Shown here piece after piece: positions 24,959-32,969 of a stretch of DNA of 64,000 nucleotides (position 1 is the first letter of the stretch; every line of letters starts with the position of its first letter). This DNA is from Clostridium thermarum (GTDB lineage Bacteria; Bacillota; Clostridia; Clostridiales; Clostridiaceae). The position numbers and the translations under genes were made by a program. The notes below the pieces were generated by a model. That model ran no database searches, was not told the DNA's origin, and was given only the letters and a program-made list of their open reading frames with translations. Where the stretch lies: the NCBI RefSeq assembly GCF_006351925.1, contig NZ_CP040924.1, forward strand, positions 366,501 through 430,500, written 5' to 3'.

Positions 24959-26245
24959 ATGGGTAAGACGTTAGCTGAGAAAATATTTGATGCACATAGG
25001 GTGGACATGCCTTTCCCTGATACGCATGTTTTAAAGCTGGATAGGGTTTTTTGTCATGAGATTACCACCCCTATTGCAATCACCGATCTCATGGCAAGAG
25101 GGATGGACAGAGTCTTCGATTCAACGAAGATAAAGGCTGTTATAGACCATGTAACCCCCGCAAAGGATTCAAAGACTGCTGAGCAAGGGAAGATAATGAG
25201 AGATTGGGCCAGAAGACATGGTATAAAAGACTTTTTTGATATCGGAAGAAATGGTGTATGTCACGCTATATTCCCGGAAAAGGGATTCGTAAGACCAGGT
25301 TATACAGTTATAATGGGGGATTCCCATACCTGTACCCATGGAGCTTTTGGAGCCTTTGCCGCCGGAGTAGGAACTACGGATCTTGAAGTTGGTATATTAA
25401 AGGGTGTTTGTGCCTTCCACTTTCCAAAAACAATAAAGTTTGTACTCAACGGTACGCTGAAGGCTGGAGTTTATGCAAAAGACCTGATACTCTTCATCAT
25501 TAAAGAACTAACAGTTAACGGTGCCACAAACATGGTTATAGAATTTACCGGCCCGGTCATCGATGCAATGTCAATGGAAGCTCGTATGACACTTTGCAAT
25601 ATGGCTATAGAAGCCGGCGGCACCTGTGGAGTATGCTATCCGGATATGACAACGATTGAATATCTTTGGCCTTTCATAAAGGATGAGTTTGCTTCAAAGG
25701 AAGAGGCTTTAAAGGAATACTCAAAATGGATTTCTGATGAGGACGCCACTTATGAAAAAGTTTATGAGTATGATGTTTCAGATTTAGAGCCTATGGTTAC
25801 TTTTGGCTACAAACCTGATCAGGTAAAGCCTGTAAGAGAGATGGAAGGAACAAAAATTGATCAAGTTTACATAGGAAGCTGTACTAATGGACGTATAGAA
25901 GATTTGAGAATTGCAGCAAGTATTCTTAAGGGCAAAAAAATATCCGATAATGTCCGTGCAATTGTTAGTCCAGCAACTCCGGCTATTTATTCCCAGGCCT
26001 TAAAGGAAGGCCTTATAGAAGTATTTCAGGAGGCAGGTTTCTGCGTAACAAATCCAACCTGTGGAGCTTGTCTAGGTATGAGTAACGGAGTGCTTGCCAG
26101 CGGTGAAGTCTGCGCTTCCACAACTAACCGTAACTTTAACGGCAGAATGGGTAAGGGCGGTACAGTTCATCTGATGAGTCCAGCTACTGCCGCAGCATCA
26201 GCCATTGAAGGAAAAATAACTAATTCAGAGCTATTTACAGCTTAG
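24959..26245 (+). CDS. leuC: 3-Isopropylmalate dehydratase large subunit LeuC (or homoaconitase-type)
   Basis: LeuC with LeuD isomerises 2-isopropylmalate to 3-isopropylmalate in leucine synthesis. The 428 aa is the short, prokaryotic/archaeal-type large subunit. Aconitase-family features are present: GDSHTCTHGAFGAFAAGVGTTD, and the [4Fe-4S] cysteines in IGSCTNGR and NPTCGACLG. The family also includes homoaconitase and methylmalate isomerase, which cannot be excluded by sequence alone. The leader has a purine tract with repeated AAAAGG before AGAGAAG, so the exact ribosome site is ambiguous but strong. leuD follows after 15 nt. leuA and leuB are not adjacent. Confidence 0.93.
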   Translation: MGKTLAEKIFDAHRVDMPFPDTHVLKLDRVFCHEITTPIAITDLMARGMDRVFDSTKIKAVIDHVTPAKDSKTAEQGKIMRDWARRHGIKDFFDIGRNGVCHAIFPEKGFVRPGYTVIMGDSHTCTHGAFGAFAAGVGTTDLEVGILKGVCAFHFPKTIKFVLNGTLKAGVYAKDLILFIIKELTVNGATNMVIEFTGPVIDAMSMEARMTLCNMAIEAGGTCGVCYPDMTTIEYLWPFIKDEFASKEEALKEYSKWISDEDATYEKVYEYDVSDLEPMVTFGYKPDQVKPVREMEGTKIDQVYIGSCTNGRIEDLRIAASILKGKKISDNVRAIVSPATPAIYSQALKEGLIEVFQEAGFCVTNPTCGACLGMSNGVLASGEVCASTTNRNFNGRMGKGGTVHLMSPATAAASAIEGKITNSELFTA

Positions 26246-26260
26246 GTAGCGGAGGTAAAC

Positions 26261-26785
26261 ATGAAGAATTTTAAAGGAAAAGTTTTATTTTTAGATAGAA
26301 GCGATATTAATACCGATGAAATTATTCCTGCGAAGTATCTTACAGAGATCACTAAAGAGGCTCTAAAACCCTACTTACTGGAAGATTTAGCGCTGCCAGG
26401 CTTCAACAACAAAGAAGACATCAAAGACAAGGCGGTTATTGTGACCAGGGCTAATTTTGGCTGCGGTTCTTCCAGGGAACACGCTCCTTGGGCTTTAGAG
26501 GTAAATGAAATAAATGTAGTTATAGCGGAAAACTTTGCAAGGATATTCAGACAGAATATGTACAACTGTGGAATGTTTGCTATAGAACTGCCGAAAGATA
26601 AGATAGACTATCTTTTTGATAACTATGCAGGTAAGGACACTTCAATAGAGATTGACGTTGATAACGATAAAATAATTGTAACTTCAGCAGAAAAATCAGA
26701 TATCATAGACTTCAAGGTTGGTGACTTTGACAAGACACTTGTCAAAGAAGGCGGCTGGGTTGGTTATGCTGATAAGAACTATTGA
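26261..26785 (+). CDS. leuD: 3-Isopropylmalate dehydratase small subunit LeuD
   Basis: The swivelling small subunit that completes the LeuCD active site. The 174-aa protein carries DRSDINTDEIIPAKYLTE at the start and the substrate-recognition motif ANFGCGSSREHAPWAL in the middle, both diagnostic. GCGGAGG precedes the ATG by 7 nt, 15 nt after leuC. The transcript ends at a strong hairpin about 90 nt downstream. The subunit is the short prokaryotic type that pairs with LeuC of the neighbouring length. Confidence 0.94.
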   Translation: MKNFKGKVLFLDRSDINTDEIIPAKYLTEITKEALKPYLLEDLALPGFNNKEDIKDKAVIVTRANFGCGSSREHAPWALEVNEINVVIAENFARIFRQNMYNCGMFAIELPKDKIDYLFDNYAGKDTSIEIDVDNDKIIVTSAEKSDIIDFKVGDFDKTLVKEGGWVGYADKNY

Positions 26786-26871
26786 TTTATGATCATTAGG
26801 ATGAATTTATGAAATCTAATCTAAAGTTGATGAATTAATTGGGATATTAACAAATGAATATTAGCAATGTG

Positions 26872-26917
26872 CAGGGTTGTACTATCCTTTGACAGGATAA
26901 TGTAGCCCTGTTTTTTA
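26872..26917 (+). terminator. Rho-independent terminator after leuCD
   Basis: CAGGGTTGTACTATCCT and AGGATAATGTAGCCCTG form a long, slightly imperfect stem around TTTGAC, followed by TTTTTT. Confidence 0.88.
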
Positions 26918-27227
26918 TGAGACATATAACTAAACAAGCGTTATCCTGAAAAATGATTTATGATGATATAATTTATTTTGGACTCTTTTCAGCTCTGCTG
27001 GGAATAGACCTTCTTTTTTAATTACAGTATGGAACTCATGGAGCACATTAGCTGAAAGTAATCCAGAGACTTTTCCAAGTCCTATAAATCTTTTACTTGA
27101 AAGAATTTTGAAATAATGTATAATGAATGACATAATACGACATTATATTTGAGAACTATGATATAAAAACTGGTTTGGAGCATGATTACTACTGAATTTG
27201 TATATTATAGGAGAAGGGAGGATATGC
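26918..27227. other. Gene-poor gap before the pseudopilin cluster
   Basis: About 310 nt between the leuCD terminator and the first pseudopilin start. A 67-codon minus-strand frame (26930-27133) lacks a ribosome site and family resemblance, so it is not called. The promoter of the pilin operon must lie here; no confident -35/-10 pair was picked out. Confidence 0.5.
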
Positions 27228-28652
27228 ATGAGGATTAAGAAAGGCTTTACCTTAATTGAACTGATGATAGTTATTTCAGTAATAGGCATACTGACCATGG
27301 TAATAACGCCTAATGTGACAAGTGTAAGGACCCAATCAAAAAATCAAAGTGTAACTACCAATGTTATGCTAGTGAGGTCTTTTATTGAAAGCCGTGGAGC
27401 AAGGGATGCAATTATTTTGAATGCTGCTTTTCTGGAGGGAAAGAGCTATTCAGAGATAATGGCACAGGTACTTTCAGGTATAAAATCTGATATGACCCAA
27501 TACTTCTCCGGCAGTAATGCCTTGCAGAATCCATTTAATAACGCAACGTCCATAAACTATACTCATCAAGATGTAAGGCAAAACAATCCAGCATCTGCCT
27601 CCGTAGTATTGGGCTATTCCGCAGATCCTAACGCTGAATTGCCTGCAGATGTCAGAGGGGTAGGCAATGCCCTTGGTAAGGATAAAAGCTTTGCCGGCGA
27701 TGTGGTAGTGATTTTGTATAAGGCCGGTTATGTGCTTTATGGAATAGATAACAGTGGAGATATGATTGATATTAACATCATAAAAAATCCGCCTATCCCG
27801 CCGGTAGTTCAAAGCGGTGTTGGAGGAGGAAACGGCAGTTCACCAGGTGGTATCAATGATGGAGGGCCTGTACCTACAGGTATTTTGAAAAATATAGGAG
27901 ATGTAGTCACCTATATAAAAAGTATAGCAATAGATAAAATACTAAGAGGAGAGCCACTTAATAAGATATGGGATGTAATGAAAAATCCTTTGAACGGAGA
28001 ACTAAAAACACAATTTACTCCGGGAAATACCTCCAAGCACATAGTTAATCCATATAACAATTCGGATAGTATAGGAATTTATTATAGTTCCAGCATAACA
28101 GGTAATTACTCCATAATATCAGTTCATGATGCAGATGCCATAACAACGGAGGATACTGCTTTTTCTGATAAGCCGGGAACAGTCATTGTCTATGTTACTT
28201 CTAATCCTACGGGATATGTGGTTTACGGAGTAGATCAAGATGGTGATAATGTGGGCTATACAACCATCAATCTTTCTACAATGGTAACACCTGAGATGAA
28301 TCAAACTTTGGCAAATAATGTTGCCATGGTATCTAATATCTTGAAAGCAAACATAAAAACTCTGGCAGTTGGAGATCAAGGAGACTTGAGCAATGCAGCC
28401 TATAATGCTCTTAAAAACCTCAATATAAGTAATTCTTATTGGGCGCCATGGAAGAAAATAGGTAAGTTAAGTAGTGACAGCTTTCTTCAAGGCTATGCCT
28501 TGATAGTCAGCGGTTGGAACATGGAAGGAGCCAGATACAGTGATTTCAAAGGTTCAGTGGCGGTGAATGTTTTAAAAGACTGTACAGGTTATGAGGTGTT
28601 CGGTATTGATGAATATGGAAACAGATATCACTATGAAAAAGTGGTGAGGTAA
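27228..28652 (+). CDS. Large type IV pilin-like protein with three internal repeats
   Basis: The start ATG 27228 follows GGGAGG by 6 nt and gives a class III prepilin signal: short basic leader MRIKKG, cleavage G-F, then FTLIELMIVISVIGIL. The rest is far longer (474 aa) than a usual pilin. Three similar modules are visible, each closing with G-Y-x-[VL]-[YF]-G-[IV]-D-x-x-G: KAGYVLYGIDNSG (about residue 165), PTGYVVYGVDQDG (about 335) and CTGYEVFGIDEYG (about 460). Modules one and two share NPFNNATSI / NPYNNSDSI starts and are joined by a Gly/Ser/Pro linker. It would be a secreted fibre or pseudopilus subunit with extra beta modules. Function is unknown. It leads a four-gene operon. Confidence 0.82.
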   Translation: MRIKKGFTLIELMIVISVIGILTMVITPNVTSVRTQSKNQSVTTNVMLVRSFIESRGARDAIILNAAFLEGKSYSEIMAQVLSGIKSDMTQYFSGSNALQNPFNNATSINYTHQDVRQNNPASASVVLGYSADPNAELPADVRGVGNALGKDKSFAGDVVVILYKAGYVLYGIDNSGDMIDINIIKNPPIPPVVQSGVGGGNGSSPGGINDGGPVPTGILKNIGDVVTYIKSIAIDKILRGEPLNKIWDVMKNPLNGELKTQFTPGNTSKHIVNPYNNSDSIGIYYSSSITGNYSIISVHDADAITTEDTAFSDKPGTVIVYVTSNPTGYVVYGVDQDGDNVGYTTINLSTMVTPEMNQTLANNVAMVSNILKANIKTLAVGDQGDLSNAAYNALKNLNISNSYWAPWKKIGKLSSDSFLQGYALIVSGWNMEGARYSDFKGSVAVNVLKDCTGYEVFGIDEYGNRYHYEKVVR

Positions 28653-29039
28653 ATGAGGATTAAAAAGAAAAAGGGTTTTACTTTCTTAGAGCTAATGGTG
28701 GCCATAGGGGTTTTTGCCGTAATATCTGTTTTGGTTATCAGATTAAATATAACTGCCAATAAAAATATGAGCCTTCAAATGGAAAGGCAAAATATGATGA
28801 TGCAGGCTCAGATGCTATTGGAAAAATATAAAACAACTAAAGAAAATATAGGTAATTATGCCGGAGAGGGTAATCCTAGTACAAACTTTCAAAAGGTCAA
28901 TAATTATTATGTCACAGTACAGGGAAATATAATTGACCCTGAGGGTGGAATACTTCATGAGGTTACTGTAAGAGTTCGCAGAAATCCCTCAGAGCCTGGC
29001 GATGAAGTTATGATTAAGAGCCATGTGCTGGCTAATTAA
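28653..29039 (+). CDS. Pseudopilin (GspI/PulG-like)
   Basis: A 128-aa protein with a prepilin leader MRIKKKKG and hydrophobic helix FTFLELMVAIGVFAVISVLVI. Glu at position +5 of the mature protein, required for assembly, is present (FTFLE). The ATG follows directly on the stop of the preceding gene (TAAATG), so the two are translationally coupled. The soluble part (NYYVTVQGNIIDPEGG, HEVTVRVRRNP) resembles minor pseudopilins of the GspI type. It probably forms part of a tip complex with the next two proteins. Confidence 0.85.
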   Translation: MRIKKKKGFTFLELMVAIGVFAVISVLVIRLNITANKNMSLQMERQNMMMQAQMLLEKYKTTKENIGNYAGEGNPSTNFQKVNNYYVTVQGNIIDPEGGILHEVTVRVRRNPSEPGDEVMIKSHVLAN

Positions 29040-29048
29040 GGTGAGTTT

Positions 29049-29519
29049 ATGAAGAAGAAGGGTTTAACGCTAATTGAGTTAATGATAGCACTCAGCATGT
29101 TTAGCATAATATCCTTATTTATGTATAGGACATTGTTTACACAAATAAGGCAGGCTGCAGAGTATAATCATAATATAGACCTACTGTACAATGCCAATAA
29201 GGCTTTGAATATGCTCACTGATAAAATAAGAAGTTCCTCAGGCATAACCCTGTCCGGAAATCCTGTAGCCCAAGTACTTTCCAATGGAGTGGTTGTAATT
29301 GATTTAACATCAAATACAACTAGTCCGGATATCTATTTTAACAGTGGCAAAAAAGAATTGGTAAATGCGGATGGTAGGACCTGTTCCTACATTGATTCTG
29401 TGGTTATCAGTCAGGGAACCTCACCAGATAAGGAAGATGAGCTGATTTATATAACTGTTTCAGCAGTGAAAGGGAACAGTGAATTTTCAAGTTCTACTGC
29501 TGTTAATATAAGAAGATAG
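29049..29519 (+). CDS. Pseudopilin (GspJ-like)
   Basis: A 156-aa protein with prepilin leader MKKKG and helix LTLIELMIALSMFSIISLFMY. The soluble domain (ALNMLTDKIRSSSGITLSGNP, DSVVISQGTSPDKEDELIYITVSA) fits the PulJ/GspJ type of minor pseudopilin, usually 150-200 aa. It starts 9 nt after the previous stop with GGTGAG in that gap. No prepilin peptidase, ATPase or platform protein is encoded nearby, so assembly must use genes elsewhere. Confidence 0.83.
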   Translation: MKKKGLTLIELMIALSMFSIISLFMYRTLFTQIRQAAEYNHNIDLLYNANKALNMLTDKIRSSSGITLSGNPVAQVLSNGVVVIDLTSNTTSPDIYFNSGKKELVNADGRTCSYIDSVVISQGTSPDKEDELIYITVSAVKGNSEFSSSTAVNIRR

Positions 29520-29528
29520 GTGAGATGC

Positions 29529-30005
29529 ATGAAAAAGAAAAAGGGTGCCGCTCTTTTGGTTGTAGTTATAATTATGATGGCAACATTTATGTTAGCTGCA
29601 TATATGCTGGATGCCAGTGTGAAAAGCAGTAAGTCAGCATTGAGCACATTAAACAGTACTAAAGCATATTACATTGCGGAGACTGGTATCTATGATTTCA
29701 TTAATTATATGAAAAATAAAGATTGTGCTGTAAGTAGAGACCTGTATCTGATGAATGTTTATAATTCGGGAGGATTATATGGGGACAATATGGCATCATA
29801 TAAGACCCAGCTAAATAGTCCAATTTCCTTTAGTGATGTTGGAAATACAAGAGTATGCAGTTTTTCATTGTATTCTACCGGAAGCTATGGAGATCAGGTT
29901 TATATTATAACTGCAGATGTATACATGAACTATGTAAAAAATAGTTACGGTTTATATGTTTATTCAAGCTACACAATTAATTCGAAAAAACTATATAAAG
30001 CTTAA
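29529..30005 (+). CDS. PilX/GspK-like minor pilin
   Basis: A 158-aa protein with start ATG 29529; an in-frame GTG at 29520 is less likely because it overlaps the AGGTGAG ribosome site. The N-terminus MKKKKGAALLVVVIIMMATFMLAAYMLDASV has the Gly-Ala-Ala-Leu-Leu pattern and lacks the Glu at mature position 5, as is typical of PilX and GspK proteins. The STKAYYIAETGIYDFINYMK segment, an aromatic-rich helix with A-E-x-G, is the family signature. It is the last gene of the four-gene operon and a terminator follows. The missing Glu5 suggests it caps the filament tip. Confidence 0.83.
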   Translation: MKKKKGAALLVVVIIMMATFMLAAYMLDASVKSSKSALSTLNSTKAYYIAETGIYDFINYMKNKDCAVSRDLYLMNVYNSGGLYGDNMASYKTQLNSPISFSDVGNTRVCSFSLYSTGSYGDQVYIITADVYMNYVKNSYGLYVYSSYTINSKKLYKA

Positions 30006-30007
30006 TC

Positions 30008-30052
30008 AAAATAGGACTTTTCTATAAACTATGTAGTGAAGTCCTATTTTTA
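30008..30052 (+). terminator. Rho-independent terminator of the pseudopilin operon
   Basis: AAAATAGGACTT (30008-30019) pairs exactly with AAGTCCTATTTT (30039-30050). The loop is 19 nt and the descending arm ends in the T-run. Confidence 0.88.
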
Positions 30053-30101
30053 GTCAGTCTAGTTCAAATAAAATAAAGAGAGGATAATTATGTAAAAGCA
30101 G

Positions 30102-30130
30102 TTGACAAAATGATAAATACGTAATATATT
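30102..30130 (+). promoter_or_regulatory. Promoter of the marR operon
   Basis: A consensus TTGACA (30102-30107) and TATATT (30125-30130) are separated by exactly 17 nt. The -10 lies inside the left half of the palindromic operator. Confidence 0.78.
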
Positions 30131-30156
30131 ACTTATATGAGTAATATATTACGTAT
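30117..30156 (+). promoter_or_regulatory. MarR operator: 17-bp inverted repeat built of two GTAATATATTAC boxes
   Basis: ATACGTAATATATTACT (30117-30133) and its exact reverse complement (30140-30156) are separated by 6 nt. Each arm contains the self-palindromic 12-mer GTAATATATTAC (30121-30132 and 30141-30152), centres 20 bp apart. That is two helical turns and suits two MarR dimers on one DNA face. Overlap with the -10 predicts autorepression. Confidence 0.82.
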
Positions 30157-30188
30157 TATGCAAGCTAACTTTGGAGGCAACATAAACA

Positions 30189-30647
30189 ATGGATAATTTA
30201 GAAAAACAGAAGTATATTTTCGGAAGTCTCTTTCTTCTTGCCAATAAGCTTCAGGCTTTAGGGGATAAGTATATGGGTAAGGATGGCATGACCACGAAGC
30301 AATGGTTTTTGACGGCTATAATTTCTCAGTTTGGTGATAATCCACCCACACTCAGCGAAGTAGCAGAGCTTATGGGAAGTTCCAGACAGAACATAAAACA
30401 GCTAGCTTTAAAGCTTGAGGAAAAGGAATTTTTAAAAATACACCAGGATGAACGGGATGCCAGGGCACTAAGGCTTAAGTTGACAAAAAAGAGCCAAGAG
30501 TTTTGGGAGAAGCGAGAGGATAAGGATGCTCAATTCATTATGTATCTATTTGAAGGTTTAAGCCACCACGAGATAGAAGTAATGTGCACTGGAATAAAAA
30601 AGCTCCTTGAAAAAATCGAAGAAATGGGAGGTCAATTCAATGGATAA
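30189..30647 (+). CDS. MarR-family transcriptional regulator
   Basis: A 152-aa winged-helix regulator. The DNA-binding part runs about residues 45-100, with PPTLSEVAELMGSSRQNIKQLALKLEEKEFL as helix-turn-helix and DERDARALRLKLT as the wing. TTGGAGG precedes the ATG. The palindromic operator over its own promoter is 33-72 nt upstream. It overlaps the next gene by 8 nt, so both are co-transcribed and the next protein's level should respond to the same signal. The ligand is not known. Confidence 0.92.
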   Translation: MDNLEKQKYIFGSLFLLANKLQALGDKYMGKDGMTTKQWFLTAIISQFGDNPPTLSEVAELMGSSRQNIKQLALKLEEKEFLKIHQDERDARALRLKLTKKSQEFWEKREDKDAQFIMYLFEGLSHHEIEVMCTGIKKLLEKIEEMGGQFNG

Positions 30648-31491
30648 GAAGTATATGTTGCTTATCCTATTAGTACTGGTTATTGTAGTAATTCTGCTTC
30701 TATTCAATAAATGCGGAGAGTTAAAAAATGTCTACAATACGGCGGTACAAAAGGAACTGGAGCAATCTGCCACAATGGAAAAAGATATACTTACAGAAGA
30801 AGACATCAAAGATTTACCGGAACCGGTACAAAAATATATCAGGTACTCCCAGGCAATAGGAAAAGAGAAGGTAAGAAATTTTACCGTGACTTTTGAAGGA
30901 AAGTTTAAAGCAGATCCCGAAAAAGGTTGGGCAAAAATGAAGGCCAAGCAATATACTGACTTGATAAAGTCTACAAGGTTATATTATATGGACATGAAAA
31001 TGTTTGGACTACCGGTTTATGGCGTTCATCGCTACATTGGCGGAAAGGCAAGTATGCTTGCTAAATTAGGGGGCTTGCTTACAGTGGTAGACGGAAAGGG
31101 ACCTGAGATGAATGAGGGAGAAACAGTTACTGTATTCAATGACATGTGTGTGCTAGCCCCAGGCAGCCTTATAGATGAGAGAATAGAATGGGAGACCGTA
31201 GATTCAAGTACAGTAAAAGCTACCTTTACCAATGAGGGTATAAAGATCCATGCAGTTCTGTACTTCAATGATAAAGGAGAACTTATAAACTTTGTTTCTG
31301 AAGACAGATATTATTCTCCTTCAGGAAAAACCTATAAAAAGTATAAATGGTCAACTCCCTTATGTGAATATAAGAACTTTAATGGTACTAGAATTTCCTC
31401 CGGTGGTGAGGCTGTATGGACCCTGCCTGAAGGAGACTATAGCTATGGAAAGATTGGTATTGCGGAAATTAAATACAATATAAGTAATTAA
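30640..31491 (+). CDS. Membrane-anchored protein of unknown function (DUF6544-like)
   Basis: A 283-aa protein with one N-terminal membrane helix (about residues 5-23) and a large outside domain. GGGAGG stands 8 nt before ATG 30640, which overlaps the end of marR. The motifs LPEPVQKYIRYSQAIG, FEGKFK and YYMDMKMFGLPVYGVHRYIGGKASM are typical of a group of bacterial proteins annotated as DUF6544/DUF6920, whose role is unknown. The fold looks like a lipid-binding or lipoprotein-carrier beta sheet, but this is only an impression. As the only gene under the MarR regulator with an intact operator, it may handle the MarR ligand. Confidence 0.75.
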   Translation: MDKKYMLLILLVLVIVVILLLFNKCGELKNVYNTAVQKELEQSATMEKDILTEEDIKDLPEPVQKYIRYSQAIGKEKVRNFTVTFEGKFKADPEKGWAKMKAKQYTDLIKSTRLYYMDMKMFGLPVYGVHRYIGGKASMLAKLGGLLTVVDGKGPEMNEGETVTVFNDMCVLAPGSLIDERIEWETVDSSTVKATFTNEGIKIHAVLYFNDKGELINFVSEDRYYSPSGKTYKKYKWSTPLCEYKNFNGTRISSGGEAVWTLPEGDYSYGKIGIAEIKYNISN

Positions 31492-31494
31492 TTT

Positions 31495-31525
31495 AAAGCT
31501 GGGTCCCATATTGGAGCCCAGCTTT
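31495..31525. terminator. Terminator hairpin between convergent genes
   Basis: AAAGCTGGG (31495-31503) pairs with CCCAGCTTT (31517-31525) around 13 nt. The stem reads the same from both sides and could end both the marR operon and tlp, although T-runs are short. Confidence 0.7.
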
Positions 31526-31533
31526 CACATTAA

Positions 31534-31758
31534 CTATTTATAACCATTCTTTTTGGCTATTGCTTCATCTCTAATTTCAGACCTCAAGGATTCCAGTGCC
31601 TCTTGTCTACGTTTATTTTTATCCTCCAGTTCAGCCTTCGTTTTTGCATTAGCTGTCTCTTCTATAGCCTCTTCTGTAAGCCTCATATTCTCGATTGTAT
31701 TATCAATTGTTTCTTGAAGCTTATCTACATTATCTCTTCTATCATCCGGTTTACTCAT
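31534..31758 (-). CDS. tlp: Small acid-soluble spore protein Tlp
   Basis: Tlp is a minor small acid-soluble protein of the spore core. The 74-aa sequence starts MSKPDDRRDNVDKLQETIDNTIENM and ends ALESLRSEIRDEAI, matching the Tlp family from start to end; the whole is a charged helix. TAAGGAGG is placed 8 nt before the ATG. In Bacillus tlp is expressed in the forespore under sigma-G; no such promoter was identified with confidence here. The gene is direct evidence that the organism forms endospores. Confidence 0.93.
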   Translation of the reverse strand: MSKPDDRRDNVDKLQETIDNTIENMRLTEEAIEETANAKTKAELEDKNKRRQEALESLRSEIRDEAIAKKNGYK

Positions 31759-32007
31759 TGCAAATCCTCCTTATTGTTCATTGATTCTAGTAGTTAGTTT
31801 TACCACGGTACAAAAACTTATCCGTACAATTGATGCTGGACAAGAAGGTTGATAAAGATACCATTATGACTTTACTAAAGGCAGCCAGAACAAGGTTGAA
31901 TGAATAAAGAGTGTACTGGCAGGAGTATGATTCGGACCGCAAACATAAAACAAAGGACAAGCCAGTTATAGGACACTATTAAAAATTGCGAGTTATCGCA
32001 ATTTTTT
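31759..32007. other. Gap with possible relic and a hairpin
   Basis: No intact gene is seen. A 24-codon frame from ATG 31832 (MLDKKVDKDTIMTLLKAART) followed by more coding-like sequence broken by stops suggests a decayed gene of unknown family. At 31982-32007 AAAATTGCGA and TCGCAATTTT form a 10-bp stem with a 4-nt loop and T-tail, a terminator-like relic on the plus strand. Confidence 0.45.
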
Positions 32008-32140
32008 AAGTTACAAGTGACAAGTTGTGGATGAAATTCAGTGAAGCTGAATTTCTAAAATTATATATTTAATTTTTTTCTCAGCTTTGATGAGAAAAAA
32101 TATCCTAAACTTGTCACTTGTCACTCTAAACTTGTCACTA
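32008..32140. repeat. Compact complete class-A stop-heptad repeat with ACAAGTG arms
   Basis: The left arm is AAGTTAC, AAGTGAC, AAGTTGT. Hairpin P1 follows: GAAATTCAG (32033-32041), 5 nt, CTGAATTTC (32047-32055). An AT-rich spacer leads to P2: TTTTTTTCTC, loop, GAGAAAAAATATCC (about 32073-32105). The right arm is AACTTGTCACTTGTCACT and AACTTGTCACT, which is the reverse complement of the left-arm heptad type. This is the clearest full unit because nothing else is inserted. Confidence 0.85.
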
Positions 32141-32216
32141 AAAAATCTCCACTCTACAGAATTTTTATACATCTTATTATGTCTAACCTCAGGTATCTGC
32201 TATAAGATATCTGTTC

Positions 32217-32969
32217 TTACCATCTATCATAATAACCTTCTGGCTGATTTAATAACAATTCATCAGGCCTGCACATGTTATAATAGATGGCGTTTCTTCT
32301 CAATACTAAATATAACTCAGCATAAGTAGCGTTCTCATAAGGTTTTACAAATAGAACACCTACTCCACATGCTAAAGCGCCCAACAAGTACCAACCGATA
32401 AAGGACAAGTCTAATACAAACATATCAAACTTGTGCCCCCTAGTCATTTCATTGCTTAGTTCTATAGCTCTTTTTACTCCGATGTTTGGATTATCTGCCA
32501 GTATATAGGGCACCATCCTGTAGGCATAGGATTTTACTATACCAGGTATAATAAACAGCAGACTCCAAAGAAAGATAAGAATATCTTTTACAAACATAGT
32601 TTTTACTATTTCCTTATAGTTATGTCCTGCAAAAGCAAAGCTAAAACATCCGGAATTATCTCTGTATTGAGCGGACTGAATAAAATACCTTCTACCGCCT
32701 ACCTCTAAGCAATAACCCACAACAATACGAAGAACCGTAATAAATCCAATACCAATTAAAGCAATGGTAACGAATCGCCAAAATGCAGCACTGTTATCAA
32801 AGATATTTGCAAAAAAAGAGTCTCCGGAGTTCCTAGAGCTAGAATTGCTGCCACCTCCCCCATAATCACCACCGGCTAAAGAAATTACAATACTTACGCC
32901 AAAAGCACTCCAGTAGATTCTTCTCAAGACCTCTTTAGCTCTGGCTTTCAATTCACTTCTTGACCACAT
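32217..32969 (-). CDS. DUF975 family membrane protein
   Basis: A 250-aa membrane protein that begins MWSRSELKARAKEVLRRIYW, the typical DUF975 opening (short basic amphipathic helix), and continues with about four or five helices and a loop rich in Gly/Ser/Asn (residues 33-50). RAIELSNEMTRGHKFDMFVLDLSFIGWYLL is the second conserved block of the family. The function of DUF975 is not known. AAGGTGGGGAG precedes the ATG at 32969. It is a single gene; the 3' side meets the class-A repeat at 32008-32140. Confidence 0.85.
   Translation of the reverse strand: MWSRSELKARAKEVLRRIYWSAFGVSIVISLAGGDYGGGGSNSSSRNSGDSFFANIFDNSAAFWRFVTIALIGIGFITVLRIVVGYCLEVGGRRYFIQSAQYRDNSGCFSFAFAGHNYKEIVKTMFVKDILIFLWSLLFIIPGIVKSYAYRMVPYILADNPNIGVKRAIELSNEMTRGHKFDMFVLDLSFIGWYLLGALACGVGVLFVKPYENATYAELYLVLRRNAIYYNMCRPDELLLNQPEGYYDRW

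Noticed and set aside
26930..27133. 67-codon minus-strand frame
   Set aside because: No ribosome site, no family resemblance, overlaps the likely promoter of the pseudopilin operon.
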